A DNA stretch of 64,000 nucleotides from Closterium sp. NIES-65 (GCA_948144175.1 CANXME010002007.1:310001-374000); one strand, 5' to 3'. Positions 1 to 13,506 are shown, numbered from the stretch's first letter. The notes: generated by a model not told the origin, from the sequence alone. Translations and numbers: made by a program.

Positions 1-393
1 GCTGTGGAAACCCATGGCTGCTCATGCGCCGAGGTACCGGTTTTCCTGAAACTCTTAGCAGACACAGCGGCTCGGCGCCATTTCAATGCCGTCTCCAAAT
101 CCTTTCATGCCACTAAGTTTCTGCACTAGTTCAGACAGAGATGGTCAGTGGTCCTTCAGAGGGCCCAATCTATGGGCCTCCTACTCAAGCTAGGGGAGGC
201 GGTGGCGGCAGAGAACCCGCCTGTAGGCGGTATTGGGCAGGAACTGAACCTAGGGGACTGTTTCGCAGTGGTCGAGCCCTTCCTCGAGCTCTAGAGCGGG
301 GGTAGTCGGTAGGATTTGTTGCTGTGTTTGTTTGTTACCTTTGCTTCTATAACTTGCATGCTTGTAACCCGCTTCTATATCAATACAAGGACC

Positions 394-394
<1 letters not shown>
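1..394 (+). pseudogene. 3' end of a family A LINE (truncated by window edge)
   Basis: Reading frame 1 from base 1 gives the C-terminal tail of the family A LINE protein, with motifs such as ETHGCSCAEVPVFLKLLADT and RQRWSVVLQRAQS. It ends at TAG 292-294 and is collinear with the last ~100 residues of the intact copy at 51,687-56,459. An in-frame TAG at about 127-129 replaces a CAG (Gln) of the intact copy, so this copy is dead. The 3' UTR (295-394) ends in the family signature TATCAATACAAGGACCAT and runs directly into (GA)n. Its 5' part lies outside the window. Confidence 0.85.

Positions 395-395
<1 letters not shown>

Positions 396-470
<75 letters not shown>
396..470. repeat. (GA)n microsatellite, LINE tail/junction
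   Basis: About 75 bp of nearly pure GA dinucleotide lie between the 3' end of one LINE and the first 5' unit of the next. The same arrangement recurs at 11,009-11,088, 13,355-13,506, 45,054-45,172 and elsewhere. Confidence 0.97.
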
Positions 471-471
<1 letters not shown>

Positions 472-591
472 TAGCCTCTGCCCTCTGCCTTTAGCCTCTG
501 CCCCCTTACCTCTAGGCCCTACTTTAGGCCTTCCTAAGGCCGTTTTCTCATTGTTCGTTTGGCGGCTGAAAATTTTTCGCTCGTTCGAGAG

Positions 592-679
<88 letters not shown>
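471..679 (+). repeat. Truncated extra 5' UTR unit of LINE A1 plus (GA)n
   Basis: Bases 471-586 are a near-identical copy of 680-790: both start with atagcctctgccctctgcc and run to ggcggctgaaaatttttc. Bases 587-679 are (GA)n with one GCGA interruption. The unit stops just before the hairpin region of the complete leader that follows. A1 therefore carries two tandem leader units separated by GA, the same organisation as the unrelated-sequence leader of A3 (51,293-51,546). Confidence 0.85.
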
Positions 680-680
<1 letters not shown>

Positions 681-795
681 TAGCCTCTGCCCTCTGCCTT
701 TAGCCTCTGCCCCCTTACCTCTAGGCCCTACTTAAGGCCTTCCTAAGGCCGTTTTCTCATTGTTCGTTTGGCGGCTGAAAATTTTTCACTCGCGC

Positions 796-843
796 CGGCC
801 GCCTTCGGCGGCCGACGCTCGACGGCGCGGCCTGCGGCCGCGC
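796..843 (+). other. Paired GC hairpins in the LINE A1 leader
   Basis: Two perfect stem-loops are visible: stem CGGCCGCC / GGCGGCCG with loop TTC (796-814), and stem GCGCGGCC / GGCCGCGC with loop TGC (825-843). Both stems recur in A3 at 51,551-51,569 and 51,580-51,598 with the second loop changed to TTC, so sequence differs where pairing does not. Shorter GC-rich versions precede the B1 ORF (about 6,000-6,030) and B3 (about 13,615-13,655), in each case shortly upstream of a CAAG motif. The structure is probably an RNA element. Its function (translation, RNP binding or self-cleavage) is not shown by the sequence. Confidence 0.6.
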
Positions 844-930
844 GAGAGGGGTGGCAAGGGATCACACGCGCGACTCACTATAGGCATCGTCATACACGCA
901 ATGGCACGATCAACACGGGCCTAAGCAACA

Positions 931-3900
931 ATGGCAACAATGGAGCAGGGGGAGCCCGCGTCTACATGCGGTGAGCTCCAAGGGCGTGAAGAACGCCCGT
1001 CAGGGAGCGCCACAGCTCCCGGACCACGATCGTGCTTGCGCCGATCGCCACGGCTCCAGATCCAACGCGCAAGTAGCGCCTCAGACTGCGGACAGCCTCG
1101 TCAAGCTGCCCCGCGGCAGCAGCGCCTCCCTCCGTGGGCGCAGCCAACACGGGTGCCAGCAGCACCGCGAGCTGGTCCGCCGCGTCCAAGCAAGAGTCAC
1201 GCTGGCGGCCACGGAACGTCTCTGGAGGGATTACAGGGAGAGACGAGTGGGCAAGCACTTGAATCAGCAGCAGAGCGTGAAGACTGTCAGCGAGGCGGTG
1301 AAGCTGTCCGAGAGTCGCCTCGGGAACACGGGTCTGCGGAGGCTGGAGTGCCTCTGCCAGGAACTGGAGCGGCTCATCAGCAGTAGCTGGGAGATCAAAC
1401 GGAGCCGCCAGTGCGCCGCCACCCGCGGGCACGAACTCCACTCCCGCAACAGGCGGAAGCGGCGGCAAATGGAGACGGGACCCGGGAGCAGATGCCAATA
1501 CTGCGGGAGGAGGCGCAGACGGCGTTTGGACCTGAGGGGGAGACGCAGCAATAGGCTGCAGGTTCAGAGGAAGAGCAGCCGGCCGGGGAGCCTCGGGGGT
1601 TGGCAGAGCGCGCAGCGAACTGCTCTGGCTCTGCACCGCCCTCTCCTCACGAACAGCCCTCGACACTTCCCGCTGGAGATCCGCCATTGTCACAGGCGGA
1701 CGATACCTCCCGCCACCACCACGCCTGTAGGGGCCCCTCCAGCCCCCATTGCCGCCAGGGTGAGCAGGCCATTGGGCCTGCTGCTGGTAGCGCCGGGGAG
1801 AGTTGCGCCGGCGCCGCGACGTCTCGCGCTCCTGTTGGGGCGCGGGAGAATGAGGGCGGGATTGGCGGCGGTCCGGCGACGGGGGACGAGACGGCTGCAC
1901 TGCAAGGGCCGCCTGCAGTTGAGCGGGAGCAGCCGGTTCCGCGCCAGGAGGAGCAACCATCGGAGCCGGGTCGACAGTGGTGGCGGACGCCGCCCTTGGG
2001 GAAGAAGCAGACGCCGGCGCAGACACGCCGGGGACAGACGCGGCCGGTACAACGAACGCGCCAAGCGCAGGGGCAGGATGTGCAGCAGCCCCCCCAGCAG
2101 ACACAGACGCCTCCGCCGCTTCCACGGGAGCAGGGGGCACAGGAGCCGCAGGCGGAGCGGGAAGAGGTTCAACATGAGCAGACGGGCCAGCCTCTGCCAC
2201 GCCTTGCGGAGCCACGGGTGCGTGGGGAGGAGTCCTTTCAGAGACTGTTGTCCCGGCGTTCGGAGCATGGGGTAGAAGGGGTTTCGTCGCCGTGGTCCCC
2301 TTTTCGAGTCCCGACTGAGGCCTGGCGACGACAACCGACCAGGCGACAGCGCGCTCTGGCGACGGCTCATCAGCTCCAGCAATCACCACCATCTCGGACG
2401 CGAGGAGATCGCGGGACGAACCACGTAGCAGGAAGCGGAGTTGGCGGGGGCCCAGAGAACGGATACCAAGCGGCGGCACGTGTGGCTTTAAATAACTTAC
2501 AATCAGATAATGAAGAGGACGAGCGAAGGGACCCCTCTTATAGGAGAGACGCCACGCCGGATAGCGAGGATGAAGGGGAGGAGGAAGGAGACGGGGTGAG
2601 GGAGAGCTCTGGGAGAAGAGAAGCCGGGGCCAGAACAGCACGAGCACAACCGCTCCAGGAGGCACGCACGCCGCACGATGCTGATCGGACGGTAGAGCCT
2701 CCAACATTTGCCTCACCAGCGGGACCGAGTCGCGCTCGACGAAATCGGGCCGCGAGTAGGGGGGCTGCATCACGACCGGCCGCTTCGGCCCCCCGCTATT
2801 TTTCGTCTGAGGAATTGGCGAAGCGAACAGACCTGTTCGCTGCGATTGGGGATTGGGATGTCGCGGCCTTGTGCGACAGTCGTCAGCCCTCGCTGTCGCG
2901 GCGCTTACCGCCAAATCTGTGCCAGCTGTTCTCGCTAGTGTTACTGACGCCGTTACTGCATCTCTCCCGAAACCCGGAGTCGGAAACAGGTTGGCGTCTG
3001 CTGCTGTTTCTCCCGCGCCTGACCCTTCGCCAAACCTCGCCGCAACGACCGGACTGGCCGAAAGTCAAGGCCCGGCTGCGAGCCTTCCAACGTGGCGAAT
3101 GGGAGCAACTGTACCTGGACACGATTGCTGCAGTCAACGCGCCACCCCCGCCCCGGCACAGGCCAGACGTGACAGGAGTAATCAAACGGGCCGAGGGGCT
3201 GGCGAAACGTGGCAGCCTACGATGAGCCGTTCTTGCATTGGAGTCAACGCCTGTCTGCACGCCCAGCCCCGAAGTCCTGGAGGAACTGCGCCAGAAGCAC
3301 CCACCAGCTGTTGACGAGGAGGTGATCTGGTCGACACCGGAGAAGTCAACGCTTTCAATCGCTCACGCGGATTTCGCAAAGCTGTTGGGCAGATGCGAAA
3401 ATGGAGTTGGAGCTGGGCCGTCGGGGATGACATTTGAGCATTTGCGCGACTCGGCGATCACAAATGCGCTGGTCAGCACCCATCTGCACGCCCTGGTTAA
3501 TACAATTTTGGGAGGAAATTTGCCAAACACGGTGGCGAATTTGTTAACCGCGTCGCGCCTCATCGCCTTGGCCAAACCGGGGGGTGGCGCTCGGCCAATC
3601 GCGATTGGCGAATGCTTGACGAGGCTGGCAGCCAAGGCAGCCCTGTTAGCAATGGGGGAGGCAGCTCGCGCCTTTTTCCTCCCTCTACAGTACGGCGTGG
3701 CAGTGCCAGGTGGCGCCGAGACTGTGATCCACGCGGCCAGGGCCTTCTTAGACGCCCGCCCCGACAGCCTCGTGCTGCAAGCTGACATCAGGAACGCATT
3801 CAACAGCATCTCGCGAAAAGCCATCGCCACCGCGTTACAGACCCCCGCCCTCTCGCCGCTCCTGCCGCTCGTCAAGTTCACATACGGTAACCCGTCGCAG

Positions 3901-5724
3901 CTGCTCCTAGATGCAAACTTCGAGTCCGAACCACTGCGAAGCGAACGCGGTGTCCGCCAGGGGGACCCACTCGGCCCGCTGCTATTCGCAGCAGGAATAC
4001 ATGCCACACTTTGCGATACGGCAGACACACACCCCGGGGTGCTCTGTTTGGCGTATGCGGATGACGTGACGTTCATCGGGGAACAAAGAGACACTGTAGC
4101 AGCATTTTCGTACTTCACCAACAAATTGTCACTCCTGGGGCTCGAGCACAACCCCCGAAAATGTGCTGCGTGGAGCTCCAGTACGGTACAAGCACCGCAC
4201 CTACCCCCAGGAGTGCCATTTTCAAACGACGGCGTCCAGCTACTGGGCAGTTTTCTGGGACCGGACGACGGCGCGGCTTCTTTTCTGGCAGAGCAGTTAG
4301 CTGACATGGCGAAGCCACTGATGCTCATCGAACGAACGGATCCCCAGGTCGCATCACTGCTTATCACGCGATGTATATCGAGGCGTGTTGCGTACCTGAC
4401 ACGGACGACGCCCCTTAATCTTCTTCCCCGCGACAAATGGAGCCAGTGGGGCATGGACCTCCTCACCACGCTCCTTACCGCCTGCGACATCCGCATGCCA
4501 ACTTGCCAATCGGAGCAGACGAGGGTTTGGGAGCAGGCGTCACTGCCTCCGTCATTAGGAGGGCTAGGCATTACGAACCCCTTGATTGAGGGGGTCTACG
4601 GTTTTGCCGCGAGCTTCACCCAGGCGGCGCTGTTTCTCAACGACCTCATGCTGGGCGACGGGAATGCACTGAAGCAGGCACGGGACCACATGCTCCTGCC
4701 GCGGGACACCAGCACGCCACTTCACGTTTGGGTGAAGGGGTGTGAGGAGGCGCTGCCGACAGACGCTCGTGAGATACTGGAAAAGGAGCGGTTGGAGCGA
4801 TCGGACATACGTCTTCAACACGCCCTCGGGCTGCAGGTGCACGGCAGCAGATACGCCGTGCAGGTCCAGGCAACCAGGCGCATGCGGCTGAACCCACTCT
4901 CAGGCCACACTCAGCGCATGTTTTCGCTGACGGGATACGGCACCGGCGATTGGCTGACCGCGATACCCATTGAAGCGACTAGGCGGATTGGCCCCGTACA
5001 CTTCGCCAACTCCGTCAAATTCCGCCTGGCTCTCCCCTTCTCGACTCCTAAGAATTGTGACTGCGCGGACAAAACGGCTATCACCGACCCCCGCCTGCCG
5101 AACCATCTCCTGCGCTGCAGCTTGGGCAAACACCGCATTAACAGCCACAACGAGCTGCGGGATGCATGCATTAGCATGGCGCAGCACGCAGGTTTCATTG
5201 TCCACAGCGAGTCGGCCGCCCATTGCCCCATCGAGGAGCAAACTGCCGACTTTACCATGACGGATCGAAGCAGTGGGGCGGTGTATGTGTGCGATGTCAC
5301 TATCACGGATCCCATAAGCACGAGGGACCCAGAGGCGCAGAAAGGCAGGGGATGGGCGGCACGGGAACAAGCTGATAAGAAGATCCAGCATTACGCCAAC
5401 CGGCCAGAGACGGTTGGCTTTTTCCCACTGGCAGTCGACACCTATGGCTGCCCATGCGCGGAAGTACCAACCTTCCTGAAGCTATTGGCAGACACGGCGG
5501 CTCGGCGGCACTTCAACGCCGACTCAACATCATACTATGCCGCAAAGTTCCTACATCAGTTTCGACAGAGATGGTCGGTGGCCCTTCAAAGGGCACAATC
5601 CGTGGGCCTCCTGATGAAGATGGGCGAGGCGGCTGCAGCTGAGAACCCGCCTGTGGGCGGCATTGGGCAGGAGTTGCACCTTGGAGATTGTTTTGCAGTG
5701 ATAGAGCCCCTCCTAGATCTTTAG
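931..5724 (+). pseudogene. LINE A1 polyprotein (reverse transcriptase plus endonuclease), three nonsense codons
   Basis: One uninterrupted phase runs from ATG 931 to the stop at 5,724, aligned with the intact 1,590-aa protein of A3, but it is broken by in-frame TAG 1,384, TAG 1,552 and TGA 3,223. The N-terminal ~600 residues are Pro/Gln/Arg/Glu-rich without a recognisable domain. The RT half shows RPIAIGECLTRLAAKA, the catalytic aspartate in LQADIRNAFNS, GVRQGDPLGPLLFA and AYADD. A zinc-type C-x-C...H-x3-C and the endonuclease-type TADFTMTD...CDVTITD follow. The TGA at 3,223 corresponds to CGA in A3, a C-to-T change at CpG. From 3,238 the RT-to-endonuclease portion (828 aa) is still open, so an internally initiated product is possible but unlikely. 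Confidence 0.85.
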
Positions 5725-6128
5725 GGGGGGTATAGGGTAGGACTTGCCTTTGTGTATATGCTTCTATACCTTGCATGCTTGTACCTAGCTGCCATATCAA
5801 TACAAGGACCATTAGAGTGAGAGAGAGAGAGAGACCATTGGTTACTAAGCCCTTAGCCATCCCAGCCTAATCACTTAGTGTAGTCTTAGTGTAGCCTGGT
5901 TACTAGCTGTTTGCAGCCTACTCCCCTGCTATTTAAGGGCAAGGAGCCCACTCCCATCCTCATTGTCCGGTGGTGAGTTCATTCTCACTGCAAATCCGGC
6001 GGCTCGCGCCGGCCGCCGGCCGCGCGTGAAGGGACAGCAAGTTACAATAACACTAAAGGGGAGAGATACAAGATGCAGCACTAGATAGGGCCCACAGAAT
6101 AGGGGCAAGGTAAGTAGGAGAATCTAAT

Positions 6129-9100
6129 ATGGGGAACAAGAAGGCAAACACCAATGCCAAGAGGGAGTGGGGCGCTACACGCGGTTCAGCATGTAAAACC
6201 GCCGGCAGATCCAGCGCAAGAGAACTGCGAGCAAGGGCACGAGCTGGAGGGGAGACTCCTCGGCAGCCTTGGCGACCTGCCGGAAAGCCCGTGCGCCAGG
6301 GCCCTTGTTCTGATCGGGGAACTTGGACTCCAGGGGAAAATGAAGGAGGCGCCAAAGACCCTGCGCCGCCGCCTCGCGAACAACACCTTGTTGGGGCTCC
6401 GTCAGCTGAGGATCCCGGAGCACAAGATTTCGCGCCACGAAGCCGGCGTGCAGCTACTCGAGAATGGTCGCCACATGCGACATGCACTCCCCAACCGCCA
6501 ACATGCGCCTTTCCCAGCGAAGAACGTCCTTTACGAAGTCGGACTGGATGTCCCACTCTCGGCCCCACAAGGTCGCGGGCTGAGGCGGAGTCTCCCACAG
6601 CTCACCATTCCACCAACACCCGTCGTCCTCGGGGTCAGGAGCGTCGGGAGGAAGCTCAGGAGATCGGGAGCGAGGAGGAAAACGAGCTTCGGGAGCGGGC
6701 CCAGATGGAACGAGAGGATGCTGCCCCTGCGGAGGCTCCACGGGGGGAAGAGATGCACGGGGACCTGGTGGAGAAGGAGGGGGGGGCACGAGGGGTGCCC
6801 CGGCCGACGACGGCAGGGGAGGATGCGCCAGAGGAGGAGGCGGAGGGGAGGAGCACGGCGGAGACGGGAGCGGGTCCAATGGCGCAAGGGGAACCGGCGA
6901 CAGCCGATGAGGGGGCGCAGCAACGCCAGATGACAGCTGCTGCGATGTCTGGAGAGACACTGACTGCGACGGCGCAGTCGATGCACTCGGGCGCAAGAAT
7001 GACGGCGGCGGTCGAAGGAGTGGGCCCACAATCTCCCGCTGGACAGCGGGAGACGGGCGAGGCGGACGGCGGCGGCGGAACGAACCGCCATGTGCGCGGA
7101 GGTGGGGGAGAGTCCGCCCACGGGGAGAGTGATATATCGGCTCACGACGCCGGGTGGGCGCCCCGGCCCCCTCGTGCTCGACCAGCACAGCGGCGGCTCG
7201 GAGCAGGGCTGGCGCCAGCCCGTCTTGGCCCTTCGAACGGTTGGGAGCGATAGGGGGACCGGTCGAGCGAGCCGACCGAGAGGAGGACCGTTGATTGCCC
7301 GTCATCACAACGCCACCTGCACACACAGAGAGCCGGGGGGGATGAAAACGATGCTGCAGATCAGACCGAGGAGAGGGCGGCCGCTCTGGCGGCGGTGTGG
7401 CAGAGGCAGATGAATGAAACCAGCAGGCAGAGGGCCTTACGCGAGCAGGCTGAAGACAGAACAAGAAGCCAACGACCGCGAAACGCGGCGGGAAGCACGG
7501 CCGCGAGGGGACGCGGGAGGGGCCGGGGCAGAGGGGGACGCGTGGGGGAGTTGGCGAGAGCCGTAGCACGGGAGAAGGCCAGATCCAGAAACTGGCGGGA
7601 ATGGCACGGTAGGCCAGAAGACCAGAACAGAGAGCCAATGAATGACGATGCTGGGGAAGGGGAGTCTGACTATATGGAAGAAGAGGAGGCCGAATCCGAA
7701 GAAGTGTCTGTGGAGGCTGAGGATGGGGTACCTGCTGTGAAAGAGGGCAGACGCCGACGGGGCGGACGACGAGGAGAAGAGGGAAGCAACCCGGAGGAGA
7801 GGGGACAGGTGGGCGAATCACCAGCTCAGCAGCCTGGCGAATCTGCCAACAAGGAACGCCCACCACACAAAATCGCGGATGATGACGACACATGGCGGGC
7901 GGTCGAGGGTTGGGATCTGGACCCACTGCGCGCCAGTTCCCAACCATTCCTGATCAGGAAGCTTCCCCCGGAAATCCTGAAATCGTACAGTCACTGCCTT
8001 ACAATCCCCCTCCTGCGACTGTTGAAATATCCGGGCTGCATGGGCGCGTGGAGAGTGCTGCTGTTCCTGCCGCGACTCACCCTGAGGGCAAGCACGGAGA
8101 AATAACCGGGAAACGGCTTCGAAGCGGTAGAGAAAAGACTCCGCTAATTCCGAGATGAAGACTGGGGAGGACTGTACCTCCAAGCCTGCACCATCCCCGA
8201 CAATTCCCAGCCAAGTAGGCACGAGCCGGACCCAGAGGGCATCTGCGCGAGGGTAGAGGGGTTGGTCCGGAAAGCCAACTTGGTGAAAGCTGCGGTGGCC
8301 CTGCAAACCACATCGCTAGCAGAGACTTCGCGACAGACACTTGAAACAATCCGGGCGAAACACCCTCGGGCGGCTGTGGCGATACCAGAGGGGTTGGGGG
8401 GTTACGGCGAAACAGCACTCGCAATCGACACAGATTCGTTTCGCGACATTCTAGTGAAGTTCCTAACGGAATCGGGGCAGGCCCCAGTGGCACTTGTTTC
8501 GAACACCTCCGCGACCCAGCCCTAACAAATGGGGAAGTCTTCATTCTGCTGCACCAGGTAGTCAATCGCCTACTAATCACTTACCAGGACGCGCCACTAC
8601 GAGAGCTGCTGCTACCATCGAGATTGATCGCCCTAGGAAAACCGGATGGGGGAGTAAGGCCAATCGCGATTGGGGAGGCACTTGTCAGGCTGACGGCAAA
8701 GGCGGCGCTAAGAGAACTCGCGGGGGAAACCAGCTCGCATTTCCTGCCAGTACAATACGGGGTAGCGGTTCCGGGGGGAGCAGACTGCATAATACACACG
8801 GCACAAACTCTGCTGGTGGAGGATCCAACGAGAACTATATTACAACTGGACATAGAGAACGTGTTTAACTCCGTCGAACGCGGGAGCTTCCTGTCGACAC
8901 TACTATGGACTGGCAGGCTGAGCTCCCTGCTGCCTTTCGCGAGAACCCTGTATGGCGAGCCGTCAAGGCTTCTTCTGGACAAGGGTTTCACCATCAGCTC
9001 CATCTACAGCGCGCGCGGCGTCAGGCAAGGGGACCCGCTCGGACCTATGCTCTTCGCGGCGGTCATACAACCGGCCCTGTTGGCAGCGGCAGTCGCAGTC

Positions 9101-10888
9101 TCGGGCGTGACGGTGATGGCGTATGCAGACGACATCACCATCATTGGTCATCCAGCAGCTGCGACCAGAGCATTCACCATGATTAGCCAGGAGCTAGAGG
9201 GAGTAGGGCTGTGATGTAATCTGGCCAAATCATCGGTGTGGAGCCCGACGGGAAATACAACGGACTTACCAGAAGAACTGGCGGCAGCGGTGGACGGAGT
9301 GCAGGTCCTAGGGAGCCCGATAGGAACAAGAGCGTACTGCAGACACACGCTGTGGGGATCACTGGAACGGATAGCTCTGCTGCTAAACCTAGTGAGCAAA
9401 CTACATCCACAACACGCGATGCTGCTACTCTCTCGATGCATATCGCGCAGAATCTCCTACATCCTGCGCACAACGCCGGCGGATGTCCTCCCCGTCCGGG
9501 AGTGGTGGGGGTGGAGCGAGAGGTTGCTATGGACAGCTCTGAGGGTGGCCAAACTCAATGTACCTTCGAAGGAGCTGGAGCAGAGTTTGGTATGGAGGCA
9601 GGCGACATTACCCATCGTCATGGGCGGCGTGGGGCTGATTGACCCACTGTCGGAAGCTCCTGCGGCATACCTGGCTTCACTAAGGGCGGCACAAACGCTG
9701 CTACAGCAAATGACGCCCTCACCGAACCATCAGCTGGCACAGGTGGAGGCGCTGGTGGCACCAGCGGGGGAGGGAGTGGCAGGAAGGGGGGGGGAGGCGC
9801 TGCGGGACCTGCGGAACAGACTTCCCGAGGAAGCAAGAGAGCTGCTGAGAGCGCCGGGAGACGACAGGAGAGGGAGGGGGCGCCTGCTGGAACAACTGTC
9901 ACGCCACGTGAACCTGACCCGGGCGGCGGAGCTGATTGGCGACACGTGGATTGACAAGCCCGGGGAGGACAACGGACATGTGGTCCGGTTGTTCGCCTTG
10001 CAGGGGGCGGGGGCGAGGGACTGGCTCCATGCCATCCCCACACGGGCTGATCTGACGTTCTCGCCGGGTCAGTTTGCCCTGGCCCTGGGATTCCGCTTGG
10101 GATTGCAGCTGCCGATGACCAAAAACTGCCCATGTCAGGGGGAGTGGGGGGAGATCGAGGACCTGAGCTTGCCGAACCACCTGCTCCGGTGTGGGGAAGG
10201 GAAGGATAGGACGAACACACACGACACCTTAGTGTACGCGGCGCTTCACATGGCTAGGGAAGCCGACAACTACACCTTGCATGAAACCACGGTCTACTCG
10301 CAACCCGTCAACCCCAAGCGAGCGGACCTGGCCATCAAGGACAGGGAGTCGGCTGAGACGTACGTGACCGATGTCACGGTGACCGACCCCGTCCTGCAGC
10401 GCCAGGACACCAGGGCTGTGAAACCGCCGGGGTGGGCGGCAGAGGACGCAGCGAGAGGGAAAAGGGGGCTATATGAGGGGCGACCAGACTATGTGGGGGT
10501 GTTTGGGCTGGCGGTGGAAACATATGGAGCCCTGGCTCGAGACACACAGCGGTTCCTTCGGCTCTTGGGTAGGCAGGCGACTAAAAAGAAGTTTAGACAG
10601 GGTAGGCTGACCGCGGTAGCCTCCAAAATGACTGCCCACTACCGCCAGTGCTGGTCGGTAGCACTGCAGAGAAGCCAGGCGAACACCTTCCTGGCAAAGT
10701 CTAATCGGGCTGTGGAGAGTGCCTACCCCCAGGCAGCGGCTGACCCATGGGAGCCTTGCCTAGGGGACCAGTGCCATGTCATTGAGGATAACCTGGACTG
10801 GGGGCTCCCCTGGACGAGTGAGGGGTGGGGCGCAGGGGCGACTGGGCCGCGGGCTGGCATGCCACAGGGTAGTATTCAGGGTGCCTAG
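6129..10888 (+). pseudogene. LINE B1 polyprotein, frameshifted
   Basis: The frame starting at ATG 6,129 (MGNKKANTNAKREWG) encodes a charged, Gly/Glu/Arg-rich N-terminal region, is interrupted around 7,251, and resumes at 7,395. It reaches the conserved segment LPPEILKSYSHCLTIPLLRLLKYPG and a stop near 8,103. Frame 3 continues at 8,262. A single-base shift near 8,465-8,471 moves to frame 2, where IGAGPSGTCFEHLRD and then the RT follow: RPIAIGEALVRLTAKA, LQLDIENVFNS, GVRQGDPLGPMLFA and AYADD. TGA at 9,212 is an in-frame nonsense codon. The frame is then open from 9,236 to 10,888 through CPCQG...HLLRC and RADLAIKDRES...VTDVTVTDP. RT and endonuclease signatures are intact, but the reading frame is not. 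Confidence 0.85.
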
Positions 10889-11005
10889 AGGGCTTGGTGT
10901 TGCTGGGTGGCTTGTTGGCAAATCTAGGTAGGCATATTGGCTTGGTGTCTTTCCCGTTGAATCTCTCATGCTTGGCCTGTATCCAACGTAATATCAGAAG
11001 GACTG

Positions 11006-11008
<3 letters not shown>

Positions 11009-11088
<80 letters not shown>
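11009..11088. repeat. (GA)n between LINE B1 and LINE A2
   Basis: About 80 bp of pure GA repeat. It follows the 3' signature of B1. The next LINE fragment starts immediately, in the middle of family A coding sequence. Confidence 0.97.
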
Positions 11089-11094
<6 letters not shown>

Positions 11095-11690
11095 AACCGT
11101 CGATTTCACCATGCGGGATAGAAGCAATGGCGCGGTGTACGTGTGCGATGTAACCATCACCGACCCCATCAGCACTAGGGATCCAGAGGCGATGAAAGGC
11201 AGGGGATGGGCGGCATGGGAGCAGGCTGACAAGAAGCTCAAGCACTATGCCAACCTGTCAGACACAGTGCGCTATTTCCCCCTGGCGGTCGAGACATACG
11301 GCTGCCCGTGCACAGAGGTGCCGGTTTTCCTAAAACTACTGGCAAAAATAGCAGCTCGACAACACTTCAATGCCGACTCAAAGTCATTCTATGCTGCTAA
11401 GCTCCTGCATCAATTCCGAGACTGGTGGTTTGTTGCCCTGCAGAGGGCTCAATCTGTGGGTTACCTTATTAACTCATGCGAGGCAGCTGCTGCAGAGAAC
11501 CCGCCCGTGGTGGGGATAGGGTCAGAATTCCGCTTGGGAGATTGCTTTGTGGTGATTGAGCCCCTCGTGGAGCTTTAGATTGGTGCTTCTGTGTGAGCTA
11601 GTAGATGTTCGTTAGTATGTTTGTCGTAGGAACTGTTTCCCACCTCTTGCATGTCTGTTCCCTTCCCCTATATCAATACGCATGCTATTA
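11089..11690 (+). mobile_element. LINE A2: 5'-truncated family A copy
   Basis: The sequence begins within the endonuclease region of family A (GAGCAAACCG, matching GAGCAAACTG in A1 at about 5,237) directly after (GA)n. It continues collinearly to the 3' UTR, ending TATCAATACGCATGCTATT and then GA. 5' truncation joined to an intact 3' end is the hallmark of target-primed reverse transcription, which fixes the orientation of insertion into the GA tract. Confidence 0.85.
11090..11578 (+). CDS. Partial LINE A2 endonuclease/C-terminal fragment
   Basis: The frame is open from the truncation point to TAG at 11,578, with an internal ATG at 11,111. It encodes the DFTMRDRSNGAVYVCDVTITDP endonuclease-type motif, GRGWAAWEQADKKLKHYAN, and the conserved tail FPLAVETYGCPCTEVPVFLKLL. 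No reverse transcriptase is encoded, so the fragment cannot act autonomously. The open frame reflects recent truncation rather than evident function. Confidence 0.7.
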
Positions 11691-13354
<1,664 letters not shown>

Positions 13355-13440
<86 letters not shown>

Positions 13441-13445
13441 GAGAG

Positions 13446-13506
<61 letters not shown>
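13355..13506. repeat. (GA)n between LINE B2 and LINE B3
   Basis: About 150 bp of GA repeat with rare interruptions (GCGA, GCAAGA). It follows the 3' signature of B2. The next sequence (tagcgaccttagcctcccc) resembles the LINE 5' leader starts. Confidence 0.95.

Larger units (their letters stand above)
680..5834 (+). mobile_element. LINE A1: full-length non-LTR retrotransposon of family A, decayed
   Basis: This copy has a complete layout. It consists of a leader (680-930), one long coding frame (931-5,724), a short 3' UTR (5,725-5,815) ending in TATCAATACAAGGACCATT, and a short (GA)n tail (5,816-5,834) where the next LINE starts. It is very similar to A3 at 51,293-56,625 throughout the coding region. 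No LTRs are present. No target duplication can be read because both flanks are GA repeats. Confidence 0.85.
5835..11088 (+). mobile_element. LINE B1: full-length family B non-LTR retrotransposon, decayed
   Basis: It begins immediately after the GA tail of A1 and ends in its own GA tract (11,009-11,088), preceded by the signature AATATCAGAAGGACTGCTT. The leader (5,835-6,128) contains an ATTTAAGG TATA-like stretch near 5,930 and a GC-rich hairpin region near 6,000-6,030. The coding region is at 6,129-10,888. Family B shares the domain order of family A, but the proteins are clearly diverged. Its C-terminus has GWAAEDAARGKRGLYEGRP where A has GRGWAAREQADKKIQHYAN. Confidence 0.85.

Noticed and set aside
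962-2914. 650-aa open frame on the - strand opposite the LINE A1 N-terminus (and a 499-aa equivalent at 51,718-53,217)
   Set aside because: It mirrors the GC-rich, repeat-like N-terminal LINE coding sequence. It has no recognisable domain, is Pro/Ala-rich, and breaks up in the second copy. Best explained as an antisense shadow of high GC.
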